From the NCBI RefSeq assembly GCF_026241135.1, contig NZ_JAPFGA010000001.1, positions 372,001 through 436,000 on the forward strand: a stretch of DNA of 64,000 nucleotides, given 5' to 3'. This document shows, in pieces, positions 7,035 to 17,203 of this stretch; within the stretch, counting starts at the first letter, position 1, and each line of letters opens with the position of its first letter. This DNA is from Galbibacter kalidii. GTDB taxonomy: Bacteria > Bacteroidota > Bacteroidia > Flavobacteriales > Flavobacteriaceae. Under the pieces are notes generated by a model. That model did no database searches, was not told the DNA's origin, and was given only the letters and a program-made list of their open reading frames with translations. Made by a program: the position numbers and the translations under genes.

Positions 7035-9809
7035 ATGAAACCAACGCCAAAAACAATAATTCCTTTTTTTATCATAGCGCTATTTTGTGCGCCTGTTTTT
7101 TCTCAAATAAAAATAGATCGATTGTTATGTGAGAACAGGGTCAATCCCATGGGGATAGATAAGATTCAGCCGAAATTTACTTGGATATTGACTTCAGAAG
7201 AAAAAAATAAAACCCAGTCTGCCTATCAAATTCAAGTAAGTAACACTGCGGATGATTTTGATGACGGATTGGTTTGGGATAGTGAGAAGGTAAATTCTGA
7301 TCGATCGGTTCATGTTCAATACACAGGATCGGTGTTAAAATCATTGGAAAAATATTATTGGCGTGTACGGGTTTGGGATGAAAAAGGAAAAGCTTCACAA
7401 TGGAGTCCTCCGGAATTTTGGCAAATGGGGATGTTGAATCAAACCGACTGGAAGGCAGATTGGATTTCTGTCGGATACCAAGAGGATTCTTTACGTCAGA
7501 GTCCGGCTTTGAGAAATGAATTTGAAATCAAAAAGCAGGTAAAAAGCGCTTATGCAGTAATCACTTCACGTGGAATGTATCAGGCTTTCCTCAATGGAGA
7601 AAAAATAGGGAAGGATTACCTCACCCCGGGCTGGACGAGTTATAATAAAAGACTGCAATATCAGATTTATGATATCACTGCTATGATAAAACAAGGAGAA
7701 AATGCTGTTGGTGCATTATTGGGTAGCGGTTGGTATCGAAGTGTGCTTGGATGGGGCGATAATGAAGATATTTATGGAAGCGAGTTAGCTTTACTGATGC
7801 AAATACAAATAGAGTATAGTGATGGTACTAAAGAAATTATAGGAACAGACAAAAATTGGAAATCCACAAAAAGTGCCATTCAAAGCTCAGAGATATACAA
7901 TGGGGAGACGATTGATGCTAGAAAGGCATTGGATAAATGGTCAGAAACTGGTTATAAAGACACTTCATGGACTTCAGTTAAAGTGCAAAACTATGGTTAT
8001 GGGGATTTAATTGCCACTTATAATGAACCGGTAAGAAAGCATGAAGTTATAGTGCCTTTAAATATGATTACAACTCCGGAAGGAGATATAGTCATTGATT
8101 TTGGACAGAACCTTGTTGGTTTTGTTGAAGTGGAAATTGAAGGAAAAGCAGGAGATAGTATAATAATAGACCATGCAGAGGTGTTGGATAAAGCGGGAAA
8201 CTTTTATACAGAAAATTTAAGAGCTGCTGATCAGCAAAATATATACGTGCTAAGTGGTAAGGGAAAAGAACATTTTGAGCCACATTTTACATGGCAGGGC
8301 TTTAGATATATCAGAATAAAAGGAAACTTGAAAAATAAGGTTTCACTTGATAACTTTAAGGCTGTTGCCTTGTATTCAGATATGCGAAAGACTGGTAGTT
8401 TCACTACTTCAAATGAATTATTAAATCAATTACAACATAATATTCAATGGGGACAGCGAGGGAACTTTTTAGATGTGCCTACCGATTGTCCGCAGCGGGA
8501 TGAAAGACTGGGATGGACCGGGGATGCTCAGGTGTTTTTTAAAACAGCGGCATACAATATGCATGTAGATAATTTCTTTTCCAAATGGATGAAAGATGTG
8601 GCTGCCGATCAAAAAGAAGATGGAAATGTACCCTTTGTCATTCCAAATGTTCTTGATGAAAATTCCGCCGGATCCGCTGGTTGGGCAGATGCTGCGACCA
8701 TCATACCATGGGATATGTACCTTGTTTATGGAAATGAAGATATATTGAAAGAACAATACGATAGCATGAAAAGTTGGGTGGATTTTATGAATAGTAAGAG
8801 TACAAATTATTTATGGAACACAGGATTTCACTTCGGAGATTGGTTGTTTTACAGACCAGATGATGATAATGACGGAAGGGCTGCAATTACCGATAAATAT
8901 TTGATAGCGCAATGTTTTTTCGCGCATTCTACCCAGTTGTTAATAAATGCTGCTAAAGTGTTAGGAAAGCAGCAGGACGTTGAAGCATATTCAAATTTGT
9001 TTCAAAATATAAAAGATGCTTTTGTAAAAGAGTATATGACACCCAACGGGAGATTAGTCTCAAGCTCACAAACGGCTTATGTCTTAGCTTTGCATTTTGA
9101 TATGCTACCGGAAAGCTTGAGAGCTCAAGCTGCAGAGCGATTGACAGAAAATATTAAAAGTTATAATTATCATTTAACCACAGGATTTTTAGGAACTCCT
9201 TATCTGGGTTTGGTGCTCTCAAAATTTGGATACCACGATCTTGCGTACACCTTGTTATTGCAGCAAACATATCCTTCGTGGTTGTATCCCGTTACAGCCG
9301 GAGCTACTACCATTTGGGAGCGTTGGGATGGACGTAAGCCTGACGGAAGCTTCCAAACCCCGGGTATGAACTCATTTAATCACTATGCATATGGAGCTAT
9401 CGGCGATTGGATGTATAGGGAGTTGGCCGGAATTAATAATTCAGAAGAGATTGGAGAAACAGGATATAAAAAGATTGTTTTAACTCCTCATTTCAAGAAC
9501 TCATACGTATCCGATGAAGTGAAAAAACAAAACAAGGCTGAAAAACTAAGTGAAGTAAATGCAACTCTGGATACCTATTATGGTACTGTACAATCATACT
9601 GGAAAATCAATGGTGGTCAGGTAAATTATAACATAAGCATACCGGTGAATACTTCTGCTGAAATACATCTTCTAGAAACCCAAATAGGTAGAATAAAAGA
9701 AAGTGGAAAGAAAATATCCAATTCCGATAAAAACATCAGGATAGAAACCAATGGTAATGGAGTTATTTTATATGTAGGCTCCGGTAATTATAGTTTTTCT
9801 ATGAATTAA
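7035..9809 (+). CDS. GH78 alpha-L-rhamnosidase
   Basis: The protein has 924 residues and a signal peptide (about 1-24, ending PVFSQ), so it is exported. N-terminal beta-sandwich domains (IKIDRLLCENRVNPMGI..QPKFTW) and a rhamnosidase accessory domain (SRGMYQAFLNGEKIG) precede the (alpha/alpha)6 catalytic barrel. The hallmark DCPQRDERLGWTGD begins at Asp484; Glu490 is the probable general acid. The Glu of TIWERWDG is the probable general base. The family hydrolyses terminal alpha-L-rhamnose from plant pectic glycans, arabinogalactan proteins or flavonoid glycosides. Length and domain order are normal. It sits upstream of a SusC/SusD pair and may belong to the same PUL, though a 303-bp gap suggests a separate promoter. 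Confidence 0.92.
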   Translation: MKPTPKTIIPFFIIALFCAPVFSQIKIDRLLCENRVNPMGIDKIQPKFTWILTSEEKNKTQSAYQIQVSNTADDFDDGLVWDSEKVNSDRSVHVQYTGSVLKSLEKYYWRVRVWDEKGKASQWSPPEFWQMGMLNQTDWKADWISVGYQEDSLRQSPALRNEFEIKKQVKSAYAVITSRGMYQAFLNGEKIGKDYLTPGWTSYNKRLQYQIYDITAMIKQGENAVGALLGSGWYRSVLGWGDNEDIYGSELALLMQIQIEYSDGTKEIIGTDKNWKSTKSAIQSSEIYNGETIDARKALDKWSETGYKDTSWTSVKVQNYGYGDLIATYNEPVRKHEVIVPLNMITTPEGDIVIDFGQNLVGFVEVEIEGKAGDSIIIDHAEVLDKAGNFYTENLRAADQQNIYVLSGKGKEHFEPHFTWQGFRYIRIKGNLKNKVSLDNFKAVALYSDMRKTGSFTTSNELLNQLQHNIQWGQRGNFLDVPTDCPQRDERLGWTGDAQVFFKTAAYNMHVDNFFSKWMKDVAADQKEDGNVPFVIPNVLDENSAGSAGWADAATIIPWDMYLVYGNEDILKEQYDSMKSWVDFMNSKSTNYLWNTGFHFGDWLFYRPDDDNDGRAAITDKYLIAQCFFAHSTQLLINAAKVLGKQQDVEAYSNLFQNIKDAFVKEYMTPNGRLVSSSQTAYVLALHFDMLPESLRAQAAERLTENIKSYNYHLTTGFLGTPYLGLVLSKFGYHDLAYTLLLQQTYPSWLYPVTAGATTIWERWDGRKPDGSFQTPGMNSFNHYAYGAIGDWMYRELAGINNSEEIGETGYKKIVLTPHFKNSYVSDEVKKQNKAEKLSEVNATLDTYYGTVQSYWKINGGQVNYNISIPVNTSAEIHLLETQIGRIKESGKKISNSDKNIRIETNGNGVILYVGSGNYSFSMN

Positions 9810-10112
9810 CCTACCGTTATAGTATGCGTTGCAGCTGGTGTGAACGTCACGCTTTTGTTGTTTCCTTTTTGTCAAACATTAATAAATCTCCATGTTTATT
9901 TAGAATGTTTGATGTATTTTCTTCTCTTTTTAATGCTTCCATTGATAAACTGCTAATATAGTATCAATATCAGCTAATATTTAAATATTTCCTAGGACTA
10001 ATAATTATAATTTTACAAGTGTTAAACTAACACTAAATAATCTTTACCTAAATGCAATGTGTTTGGATAGAGAGGGGTATAACTAATTAAAAACACAATT
10101 TTAACCAGTAAA
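9810..10112. other. intergenic region upstream of the first SusC gene
   Basis: 303 bp, AT-rich, containing the AGTGTTA/TAACACT palindrome annotated separately. A TGTGTTTG sequence near 10055-10065 is one mismatch from the TAnnTTTG -7 box and could drive the SusC/SusD operon. No small gene was seen. Confidence 0.5.
10018..10034. promoter_or_regulatory. 17-bp perfect palindrome, candidate operator upstream of SusC
   Basis: AGTGTTA-AAC-TAACACT has two perfect 7-bp arms around 3 bp. It lies about 80 bp before the SusC start and upstream of the likely -7 region, where a dimeric regulator would bind. There is no T-run, so it is not a terminator. The cognate regulator is unknown. Confidence 0.4.
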
Positions 10113-13100
10113 ATGTTAATTATGGAACAAATAAATTTATCCATTAGAGCAAATAATGGTATCTGTTTTTTTAGGAAAAAAACGGTATATGCTCTATTCT
10201 TTTTATTTTTTTCTTTTACATCTTTTGCACAACAATTAGTGAAAGGTACTGTAAAAGATGAGCAAGGGATCCCCATTGCGGGAGCTTCGGTATCGGAAAA
10301 AAACACTTCTAATGGTGTTGTCACCGATTTTGATGGAAATTATCAATTAACGACCAGCACAGAGAATCCGATTATCACAGTCTCTTATATAGGCTTTCAA
10401 GTAAGTGAAGTAAGAGTTGCAGGACAAGCGACCATCAATGTGATTTTGAAGGAAGACCTGCAAGAATTGGACGAGGTCGTAGTGATAGGGTATGGAACCC
10501 AGAAAAAAGCAGATGTGACCAGTGCAGTGGCCAGTGTTAAATCAGAAGATTTTGTCCAGGGAAATGTAAAGGATGCAGCACAACTTATTCAGGGAAAAGT
10601 CGCCGGACTCACGGTTTCTGCACCATCAGGAGATCCAACTGCCGGATCGCAAATTAAACTTAGGGGTCTTGCTTCATTAACAGGAGGAACAGCTCCATTA
10701 GTATTGGTTGACGGGGTTCCGGGGAGTCTGGGAACCGTTGCTCCTGAGGATATTGAATCCATAAGTGTATTAAAAGATGGTTCCGCTACAGCAATATACG
10801 GAACCAGAGGAACCAATGGCGTTATCATCATCACAACCAAAAAAGGAAATTTTAATGCACAGCCTACCATAGAGTATAATGGCTATTCATCACTTTCCAC
10901 AATTGCTAACAAACTCGATTTTATGGACGCCTCAGATTTGAGGGAAAAATGGAACGAAGGTTATGAGTTTAACGGAGCCAACCTTCAGGATTACGGGGCT
11001 GATACCGATTGGTTGGACGAGATTACCAGAAACGCATACAGTCAGGTACACAATATGATTTTTAGGGGAGGAAATGAATCGACCAACTTGACCGCTTCAT
11101 TGAATTACAGGGATATAGAAGGAATTTTCTTAAAATCAGACAATAAAAAATATACGGGAAGGGTAAGTGTAAACCATGCCATGTTTGACAATAAATTGAA
11201 AACCAATATTGGGTTTATTGTAAGTGAACAAAAATTTAATGCCTTAGGGGATGGAACAAGTTTTAACTCTTATATCTATAGACAAGCCCTGATCAGAAAT
11301 CCCACGGAACCTGTGTTAGATGAAGAAGGAAGATGGTTTGAAAGAGATGTATACTTCTATGATAATCCGGTGGGCTATATCCAGGAAACTTTAGGGGAGA
11401 ACAAATACAGAAATGTTCGTTTTGATGCCAGTATGAGTTATGATTTTAGCAAAGACTTGACCGTTAAAGGGCTTTATACCCGCAAAGGAAATTCAAATAT
11501 CCGAGGCTTTTACGAAACAACAAATCACGTATCCACGGTAAAATATGGTCAGGGTGGATTTGCCTCTCGCGGAACCGACAATTATATCGGTAATTATTCA
11601 CAAATATCGGCCGATTATAATAAAAGCTTCGGAAATCATAGGGTTACAGCCCTGTTGGGGTACAATTATGAAGATAATACCAACGAAGGCTTTTGGGCGA
11701 CCAACCGCCGTTTTCCTACCGATGGCCTTACTTATAACGATATTGGAAGAGGTCAAGGATTAGAAGAAGGAGAAGCCGGGATGAGTAGTTATAAAAGCTC
11801 GGATAAACTCATGGCTCTTTTTGCCCGCGTCACTTATAATTTTGATGATCGTTATCTGTTAATGGCTAGTTTAAGACGTGAGGGGTCATCCCGTTTTGGT
11901 AAAGATTATAAATGGGGTAGTTTCCCCGGGATCTCTGTTGGATGGCGCATCAATGAGGAATCGTTTATGGAGAGTGCAGAATGGCTGGACAATTTAAAGT
12001 TAAGAGCAGGGTTTGGAGTAACAGGAACTAATGCCGGTCAAAATTATGAGTCTTTAAGTGGACTAAGTTACGGGAATTACTTCTTATATGATGGAGAATG
12101 GATTAGGGAATTGGTACCTACAAGGAATGCAAATCCAAATCTGCGATGGGAGAAAAAAGAGGAGCTTAATTTTGGTTTGGATTTTGGGTTTCTTAACGAT
12201 CGTATAAGTGGTTCTGTAGATTATTACAGCAGGACTACCAAAGACGCCTTGTTTAATTACAGTGTACCAACACCACCGTATTTTTACGGGAATATATTGG
12301 CAAACGTAGCCGAGATTAAAAATTCAGGGCTTGAATTTCTATTGAATGTTACGCCGTTTAAAACGGATAATTTTCAATGGACAGCCAACTTTACTTATTC
12401 TACCAATACCAATGAGGTTGTGTCACTTTCCAATGATGAATTTCAGCTGACTAACGACTTTTTTGATGAAGGCTATACGGGAGAACCCATTCAAATTAGC
12501 ACCCATCGTGTGCAGGAAGGACAACCTATAGGGAATTTTTTCGGATTAAAAAGTGTGGATATTACTGATGATGGGATCTGGCTTATTGAAACCCCGGATG
12601 GTGAGATCATCCCGGCAACAGAATCTACTACTGAGGACAGACAGGTGTTGGGGAATGGACTTCCCAAATCCTATTTCAGTTGGAACAATACCGTACGTTA
12701 TAAGAATTGGGATTTTAATGTGAATTTAAGAGGGGCACTGGATTACCAAATCCTGAACTTCTCCAGAATGTTTTATGAAAACCCAACGGTGAGTTACAAT
12801 ACATTGAACTCTGCATACGATGAGGTTTATGGTAAAGCCGTTCTTAACGATGTTCAAAGACTGGTAAGTTATTATGTTGAAGATGGTGACTTTCTTAAAA
12901 TAGATAATGTTACCATTGGTTACACCTTGCCTAAGTCTGCATTGAAGTTTACCCAAAGTTTTAGGATTTATGCTTCTGGACTCAACTTGGCAACATTTAC
13001 AGGATATAAAGGGATTGACCCTGAAGTGAATAGGGATAGAGACAGAGCTTCCGGAATAGTTCCCGGAAATGACGAAAGGGATAAATACCCTTCAACAAGG

Positions 13101-13133
13101 ACTTTTTCACTTGGAATTAATTTCACACTTTAA
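10113..13133 (+). CDS. SusC/RagA-family TonB-dependent outer-membrane transporter
   Basis: The protein has 1006 residues. The signal peptide runs to about residue 40 (SFTSFAQ) and is longer than usual if MLIMEQ is the true start. A carboxypeptidase-regulatory-like domain follows (about 43-118: VKGTVKDEQGIPIAGASV). Next is the SusC hallmark ELDEVVVIGYGTQKKADVTS (about 120), then the plug (LVDGVPG, SATAIYGTRGTNGVI) and a C-terminal beta-barrel ending in SLGINFTL. SusC proteins form the import channel closed by a SusD lid and move oligosaccharides or peptides into the periplasm. The SusD partner starts 11 bp downstream. The neighbouring protease-like lipoprotein suggests a glycopeptide or protein-derived substrate, which is inference. 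Confidence 0.95.
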   Translation: MLIMEQINLSIRANNGICFFRKKTVYALFFLFFSFTSFAQQLVKGTVKDEQGIPIAGASVSEKNTSNGVVTDFDGNYQLTTSTENPIITVSYIGFQVSEVRVAGQATINVILKEDLQELDEVVVIGYGTQKKADVTSAVASVKSEDFVQGNVKDAAQLIQGKVAGLTVSAPSGDPTAGSQIKLRGLASLTGGTAPLVLVDGVPGSLGTVAPEDIESISVLKDGSATAIYGTRGTNGVIIITTKKGNFNAQPTIEYNGYSSLSTIANKLDFMDASDLREKWNEGYEFNGANLQDYGADTDWLDEITRNAYSQVHNMIFRGGNESTNLTASLNYRDIEGIFLKSDNKKYTGRVSVNHAMFDNKLKTNIGFIVSEQKFNALGDGTSFNSYIYRQALIRNPTEPVLDEEGRWFERDVYFYDNPVGYIQETLGENKYRNVRFDASMSYDFSKDLTVKGLYTRKGNSNIRGFYETTNHVSTVKYGQGGFASRGTDNYIGNYSQISADYNKSFGNHRVTALLGYNYEDNTNEGFWATNRRFPTDGLTYNDIGRGQGLEEGEAGMSSYKSSDKLMALFARVTYNFDDRYLLMASLRREGSSRFGKDYKWGSFPGISVGWRINEESFMESAEWLDNLKLRAGFGVTGTNAGQNYESLSGLSYGNYFLYDGEWIRELVPTRNANPNLRWEKKEELNFGLDFGFLNDRISGSVDYYSRTTKDALFNYSVPTPPYFYGNILANVAEIKNSGLEFLLNVTPFKTDNFQWTANFTYSTNTNEVVSLSNDEFQLTNDFFDEGYTGEPIQISTHRVQEGQPIGNFFGLKSVDITDDGIWLIETPDGEIIPATESTTEDRQVLGNGLPKSYFSWNNTVRYKNWDFNVNLRGALDYQILNFSRMFYENPTVSYNTLNSAYDEVYGKAVLNDVQRLVSYYVEDGDFLKIDNVTIGYTLPKSALKFTQSFRIYASGLNLATFTGYKGIDPEVNRDRDRASGIVPGNDERDKYPSTRTFSLGINFTL

Positions 13134-13144
13134 AATTATTGAAA

Positions 13145-14743
13145 ATGAAGAATATAGTAAATTATATAAATTCTATTAGTATAAGGTTATTGATATTTGG
13201 TACAATGACAAGTATTTTACTAATAGGATGTACCAATCTCGAAGAAGAAGTTTTTTCAGAGGTGACAGAAGAATCTTTTGTGCCGGCTGATTCAGATATT
13301 GTAGCTGTAATGGCTTCAGCTTATACCCCTTTGCGTTATGTTATGGGATGGCAAGGGCTTTTTGATGTGCAGGAAGAGCCGGCAGATATGATTGTGACCC
13401 CCACACGTCCTAATGGTTGGGATGACGGTGGAACCTACAAAAGAATGCATTTTCATGAGTGGGACAATACACAATGGCAGCCCAGAAATACCTGGATTAC
13501 CTGTTTTAATGGTATAAACAGTGTCAATAGGGTAATCTTACAGATAGAATCCGGGGAACTTCCTGTGAGTGAAGAACAATTCGTCGCTATTATAGCTGAA
13601 ATGAGAGCACTTAGAGCTTTGTATTATTCCATATTAGTTGATACGCATGGTAATGTGCCTATTATTTCCAACTATGGCGATGAACTGCCTGTTCAGAGTA
13701 CCCGTAATGAAGTATATGAATTCATAGTTTCTGAACTGACCGATGTAATTCCTACTTTGTCAACTGAAGTCGATCAATCGACTTATGGACGTATGACAAG
13801 ATATGCTGCCTATCATGTATTGGCCAGAATTTACCTGAATGCAGAAGTGTACACAGGTACCCCACAATGGGAGAAATGTATCGAAGCATGTAATGAGGTG
13901 ATTAACAGTGGTCAATATACGTTGTCGGATAGTTATAGCAATATCTTTAGTACAAACAATGATACTAACCCGGAGCTGGTATTTGCCATTCCTTACGATC
14001 AGATATATGCACAGGGTTGGAATGCCCACATGAAAATGTTATTGCCGGACCACAGATATGTTTTTGATATGGAATCACAACCCTGGGGAGGTTCTAGCTG
14101 TAATCCACAGTTTATAGATAGTTACGACCCGAATGATAAGCGTATGGAAGATACATGGCTCATGGGAGATCAGTTAGATGCCAACGACGGGAGTGTGGTG
14201 ATGACATTGGTAAAAGAAATGCCAAGTATCTACGATTGTGAATTTACAGAAGGTTTCAGATGTGGTAAATATGAAATTGAACCGGGGGCAACAGGCTCAT
14301 TGAGTAATGATTTCCCACTGCTGAGATATACAGATATTTTGATGATGAAGGCAGAGAGTTTACTTAGAACCGGACAAAGTGAAGCCGCAGCACAACTCGT
14401 AACAGAAGTCCGAATGCGATCTTTTGACGATCCGGCTGAAGCAACCGTAACCGGTGCTGAATTAGAGGGGGATACTACCGTACAATACGGAACTTTGGCA
14501 GAAGATGGAAGTATAGCCGATGCCGGGAATCAAACTCCTGTTCCGTATGGTCGTTTTCTTGACGAACTGGGTTGGGAGTTTGCTGCCGAAGCCAGACGAA
14601 GAACAGATTTGATCAGGTTTGGAGTGTATCAGACAAAAAACTGGTATAACCATACACCAAAAGGGGATCATACCATTCTCTTTCCTATAGGTTTGGAAGA
14701 AATGAATACCAATTCTAATTTGCAACAGAATCCGGGGTATTAA
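13145..14743 (+). CDS. SusD/RagB-family substrate-binding lipoprotein
   Basis: The track starts at a TTG (13139), but the ATG at 13145 two codons later is the better start (MKNIVNYIN). A lipobox (TSILLIGC) is followed by an acidic NLEEEVFSE segment. The body has SusD traits: EMRALRALYYSILVDTHGNVPI, a TPR-like helix array (RYAAYHVLARIYLNAEVY) and the C-terminal RFLDELGWEFAAEARRR and NPGY motifs. About 532 residues is typical. SusD is the surface lid and ligand-binding partner of SusC, encoded immediately upstream, so the two form one unit. The ligand cannot be deduced from the sequence. Confidence 0.94.
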   Translation: MKNIVNYINSISIRLLIFGTMTSILLIGCTNLEEEVFSEVTEESFVPADSDIVAVMASAYTPLRYVMGWQGLFDVQEEPADMIVTPTRPNGWDDGGTYKRMHFHEWDNTQWQPRNTWITCFNGINSVNRVILQIESGELPVSEEQFVAIIAEMRALRALYYSILVDTHGNVPIISNYGDELPVQSTRNEVYEFIVSELTDVIPTLSTEVDQSTYGRMTRYAAYHVLARIYLNAEVYTGTPQWEKCIEACNEVINSGQYTLSDSYSNIFSTNNDTNPELVFAIPYDQIYAQGWNAHMKMLLPDHRYVFDMESQPWGGSSCNPQFIDSYDPNDKRMEDTWLMGDQLDANDGSVVMTLVKEMPSIYDCEFTEGFRCGKYEIEPGATGSLSNDFPLLRYTDILMMKAESLLRTGQSEAAAQLVTEVRMRSFDDPAEATVTGAELEGDTTVQYGTLAEDGSIADAGNQTPVPYGRFLDELGWEFAAEARRRTDLIRFGVYQTKNWYNHTPKGDHTILFPIGLEEMNTNSNLQQNPGY

Positions 14744-14783
14744 AAAAGGCATTTGCTTAAAAGCTAACTTAAAACAATAAAAA

Positions 14784-16682
14784 ATGTGTGCTAAAAACTT
14801 AAGAAAGCTGGGAATGTACCAAGTGTTAATTTTGATTACCCTGCTTTGTTTCAGCTGTTCAGACGATGATATTGTACCTGTAACCGAATCTACGGATGAA
14901 GAACAGCAACAGACAGAAGAGCAAGAATCTTCATTTGACCCGGAATCTGTCGATACCGAGAAGATATACATCCCCCAAGAATTTGAGAGCATGGACTTGT
15001 TTGACGAATCCAGTACTTGGTTTTATGGTCGTAGTAAACAATCAGAACATTTTATAGTGTTTTGGGGCAGCGGATACGGGGAGAATAACCCGGGATCTAG
15101 TGAGGTATCTGAAACCTTCAGAGTAGATATAGACGATCTTTTGGAAAAAGCAGAGCAATTTTACGATATCAATGTTAACGTGTTAAAGTTTGCCGAAACA
15201 GGTGCTGGAAACTCTAAGTTGGACGATTATAAAATGATGATATTTTTATATTATCAGGAAGAGTGGTTGGCAACAGGATCCGGTTATGACGATACCATAG
15301 GTGCTTTATGGGTAAGCCCCGGTACTTCTCAACCTGTAGGTTCTACAATAGCCCACGAGATTGGGCATAGTTTTCAGTACCAAGTACATGCAGATTTGGG
15401 TGGGAGCAGCGGATTCCGATATGGTTTTGGAGGTAATGGAGGAAATACGTTTTGGGAGCAAACTGCACAATGGCAATCTTTCCAGAGTTATCCAGAGCAA
15501 GCATTTACTTCATACGATTTTTCAGTTTATACGGAAAACTATCATAGACACTTATTGCATGAATTGTATAGATATTCCAGTTACTTTATCCATTATTATT
15601 GGACAGATATCCATGGTATAGATTTTATAGGACGATTGTGGAGGGAAGCTCAAGAACCTGAGGATCCTATAGAGGCTTATATGAGGATCACCGGTATTAC
15701 ATGGGCCGAAGTAAATGAAGAAATCTATGATGCGGCTACCAAATTTGTTACTTGGGACCTGGATGCCCTTAGGGATAATGGTTCAGATTATATTGGATCC
15801 CAGACTTTTTTGAGTACTACTCTGGAAGATGGTAGTTATCAAGTAGCCTATGAAAGATGTCCGGGAACAACAGGTTATAATGTAATTCCATTGAACGTAC
15901 CTTCTACAGGAACAGTAGTGTCCACAGCTTTTACGGGATTGGTAAACGAATCGGGTTTTAATATAGTGGCAAACCCCGGAAGGGCGGGTTGGCACTATGG
16001 CTATGTTGCTTTGTTGGAAGATGGCACCCGGGTTTACGGCGAGATGAATCAAGGAGCTGAAAATACAGTAGATTTTGAAGTGCCTGCAGATTGTAGTAAC
16101 TTATGGTTTGTAGTTACCGGGGCACCAGATACCTACAAACCCCATGCTTGGGATGAAGATGAAACCAATGATGATCAGTGGCCATATAAGGTTAATTTTA
16201 CTAATACGGATTTATTGGGGAATGTGAATGTCGGAGATGGGCCCCCTCAAAACACTACATTTACTTTTGATATTAGTTTTCCATACGATGATGAAGCCTA
16301 TACCGGAACTACAGTGGAGTTAAGTAGTGAAGACCTTAGCCAACTGGCACAGGCTTTTGTAATGCAACCAAGCGAGATATCATCGGCTATGGGCAACGAA
16401 ATAACTTTTTATGCCGAGGAAAGTGACGGTACTTTAAACCCTGAAACAACAGCAAATGGTTATGGACATTGGTTTGATGTAAATGGGGATGTAATTGGAT
16501 GGGGCGCCGATGCCACTCTGTTTTCAGAGTATAACGAGACGGATTTTTCATTTAGTATAGGGCAATATCCTGGACAAACTTCGCATGATACCACATATAC
16601 TATTAAACAAGCTTTGGTTTATGAGTATGAACCTGGGGAAACTGTACAGGCAACATTCGTTTTTAATGTTACCGTAGAGTAG
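14784..16682 (+). CDS. surface lipoprotein with HEIGH zinc-protease-like motif (DUF6055/DUF4859-like)
   Basis: The protein has 632 residues. A lipoprotein signal (LLCFSC) is followed by an acidic/Gln linker. The main domain (about 70-480) begins near SEHFIVFWGSGYGENNPG, which resembles DUF6055, and contains His191-Glu-Ile-Gly-His195 followed by SFQYQ, a classic HExxH zinc metallopeptidase motif. The C-terminal domain (about 485-632, FTFDISFPYDDEAYTG) resembles DUF4859, a probable binding beta-sandwich. Family names are from memory and not searched. The gene lies 40 bp after SusD in the position normally taken by surface glycan-binding proteins or enzymes, so I infer a surface protease or adhesin feeding the SusC/SusD channel. 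An ATG at codon 11 is an alternative start. Confidence 0.75.
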   Translation: MCAKNLRKLGMYQVLILITLLCFSCSDDDIVPVTESTDEEQQQTEEQESSFDPESVDTEKIYIPQEFESMDLFDESSTWFYGRSKQSEHFIVFWGSGYGENNPGSSEVSETFRVDIDDLLEKAEQFYDINVNVLKFAETGAGNSKLDDYKMMIFLYYQEEWLATGSGYDDTIGALWVSPGTSQPVGSTIAHEIGHSFQYQVHADLGGSSGFRYGFGGNGGNTFWEQTAQWQSFQSYPEQAFTSYDFSVYTENYHRHLLHELYRYSSYFIHYYWTDIHGIDFIGRLWREAQEPEDPIEAYMRITGITWAEVNEEIYDAATKFVTWDLDALRDNGSDYIGSQTFLSTTLEDGSYQVAYERCPGTTGYNVIPLNVPSTGTVVSTAFTGLVNESGFNIVANPGRAGWHYGYVALLEDGTRVYGEMNQGAENTVDFEVPADCSNLWFVVTGAPDTYKPHAWDEDETNDDQWPYKVNFTNTDLLGNVNVGDGPPQNTTFTFDISFPYDDEAYTGTTVELSSEDLSQLAQAFVMQPSEISSAMGNEITFYAEESDGTLNPETTANGYGHWFDVNGDVIGWGADATLFSEYNETDFSFSIGQYPGQTSHDTTYTIKQALVYEYEPGETVQATFVFNVTVE

Positions 16683-16749
16683 GAATTCTCCCTCGTTACC
16701 GCACGAGTCCTCGCTGATTTGAGTTAGTTAGTTTGTTTTTACATCAAAA

Positions 16750-16778
16750 GGGGCTGTTTTTAACAGCTCCTTTTTTTT
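16750..16778 (+). terminator. rho-independent terminator of the SusC/SusD/DUF6055 operon
   Basis: GGGGCTGTT-TTT-AACAGCTCC forms a 9-bp stem with one G-T pair and a 3-nt loop, followed directly by eight T. It lies 67 bp after the DUF6055-like gene and marks the end of the first SusC/SusD operon. Confidence 0.9.
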
Positions 16779-17136
16779 AATAACTTAAGTTTTGAAGGCC
16801 TGAGGTTTCATTAGGTCTTTAAGATTTTCAATCCCTGTAGGTGCGAGCGTCACAGCCCACTTGAACGAATCTTTCGTGTAGGGCTCAGCATCCATTTTAA
16901 AGAAAGGGCTAGCCAACGCTTGGGCGAATGTAACAAACCAACCATGTGACAAATAAACTTAGAAACTGTTCATTTATTCACGAACCTTCTATTTTTTTAA
17001 TAGGTGTTCATGAATCTTTAATTTCTTTTGCTCGTCCAAAAGAAATGAACCAAAGAAAAAGACTACCCACAATCCCGACTTCATAGCTCCATAACCCAAT
17101 CACTCAATTAACCAGTTAACCAAATAACTCGTTCCG

Positions 17137-17153
17137 CAAAGTCTCCGACTTTG
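17137..17153. repeat. palindrome CAAAGTC-TCC-GACTTTG downstream of the AraC gene
   Basis: Perfect 7-bp arms around 3 bp, 50 bp beyond the stop of the minus-strand AraC gene. No T-run follows in either direction. It may be a dispersed palindromic element or a weak terminator. Confidence 0.4.
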
Positions 17154-17203
17154 AGTACAACCCCTTTAACCTTCAATTTTAAACTTTCAATCCTCCAATC
17201 TTT

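Larger units (their letters stand above)
16683..17203. other. 521-bp intergenic region between convergent genes
   Basis: It holds the strong terminator (16750-16778). A longer imperfect hairpin around 16980-17012 has arms ATTCACGAACCT and GGTGTTCATGAAT. A palindrome CAAAGTC-TCC-GACTTTG lies at 17137-17153. The sequence between reads like degraded dispersed-repeat DNA. No coding region with family features was found. Confidence 0.55.

Noticed and set aside
14462-14992. 176-residue minus-strand ORF across the SusD/DUF6055 junction
   Set aside because: Cys/Ser-rich antisense shadow overlapping two well-supported genes on the other strand.
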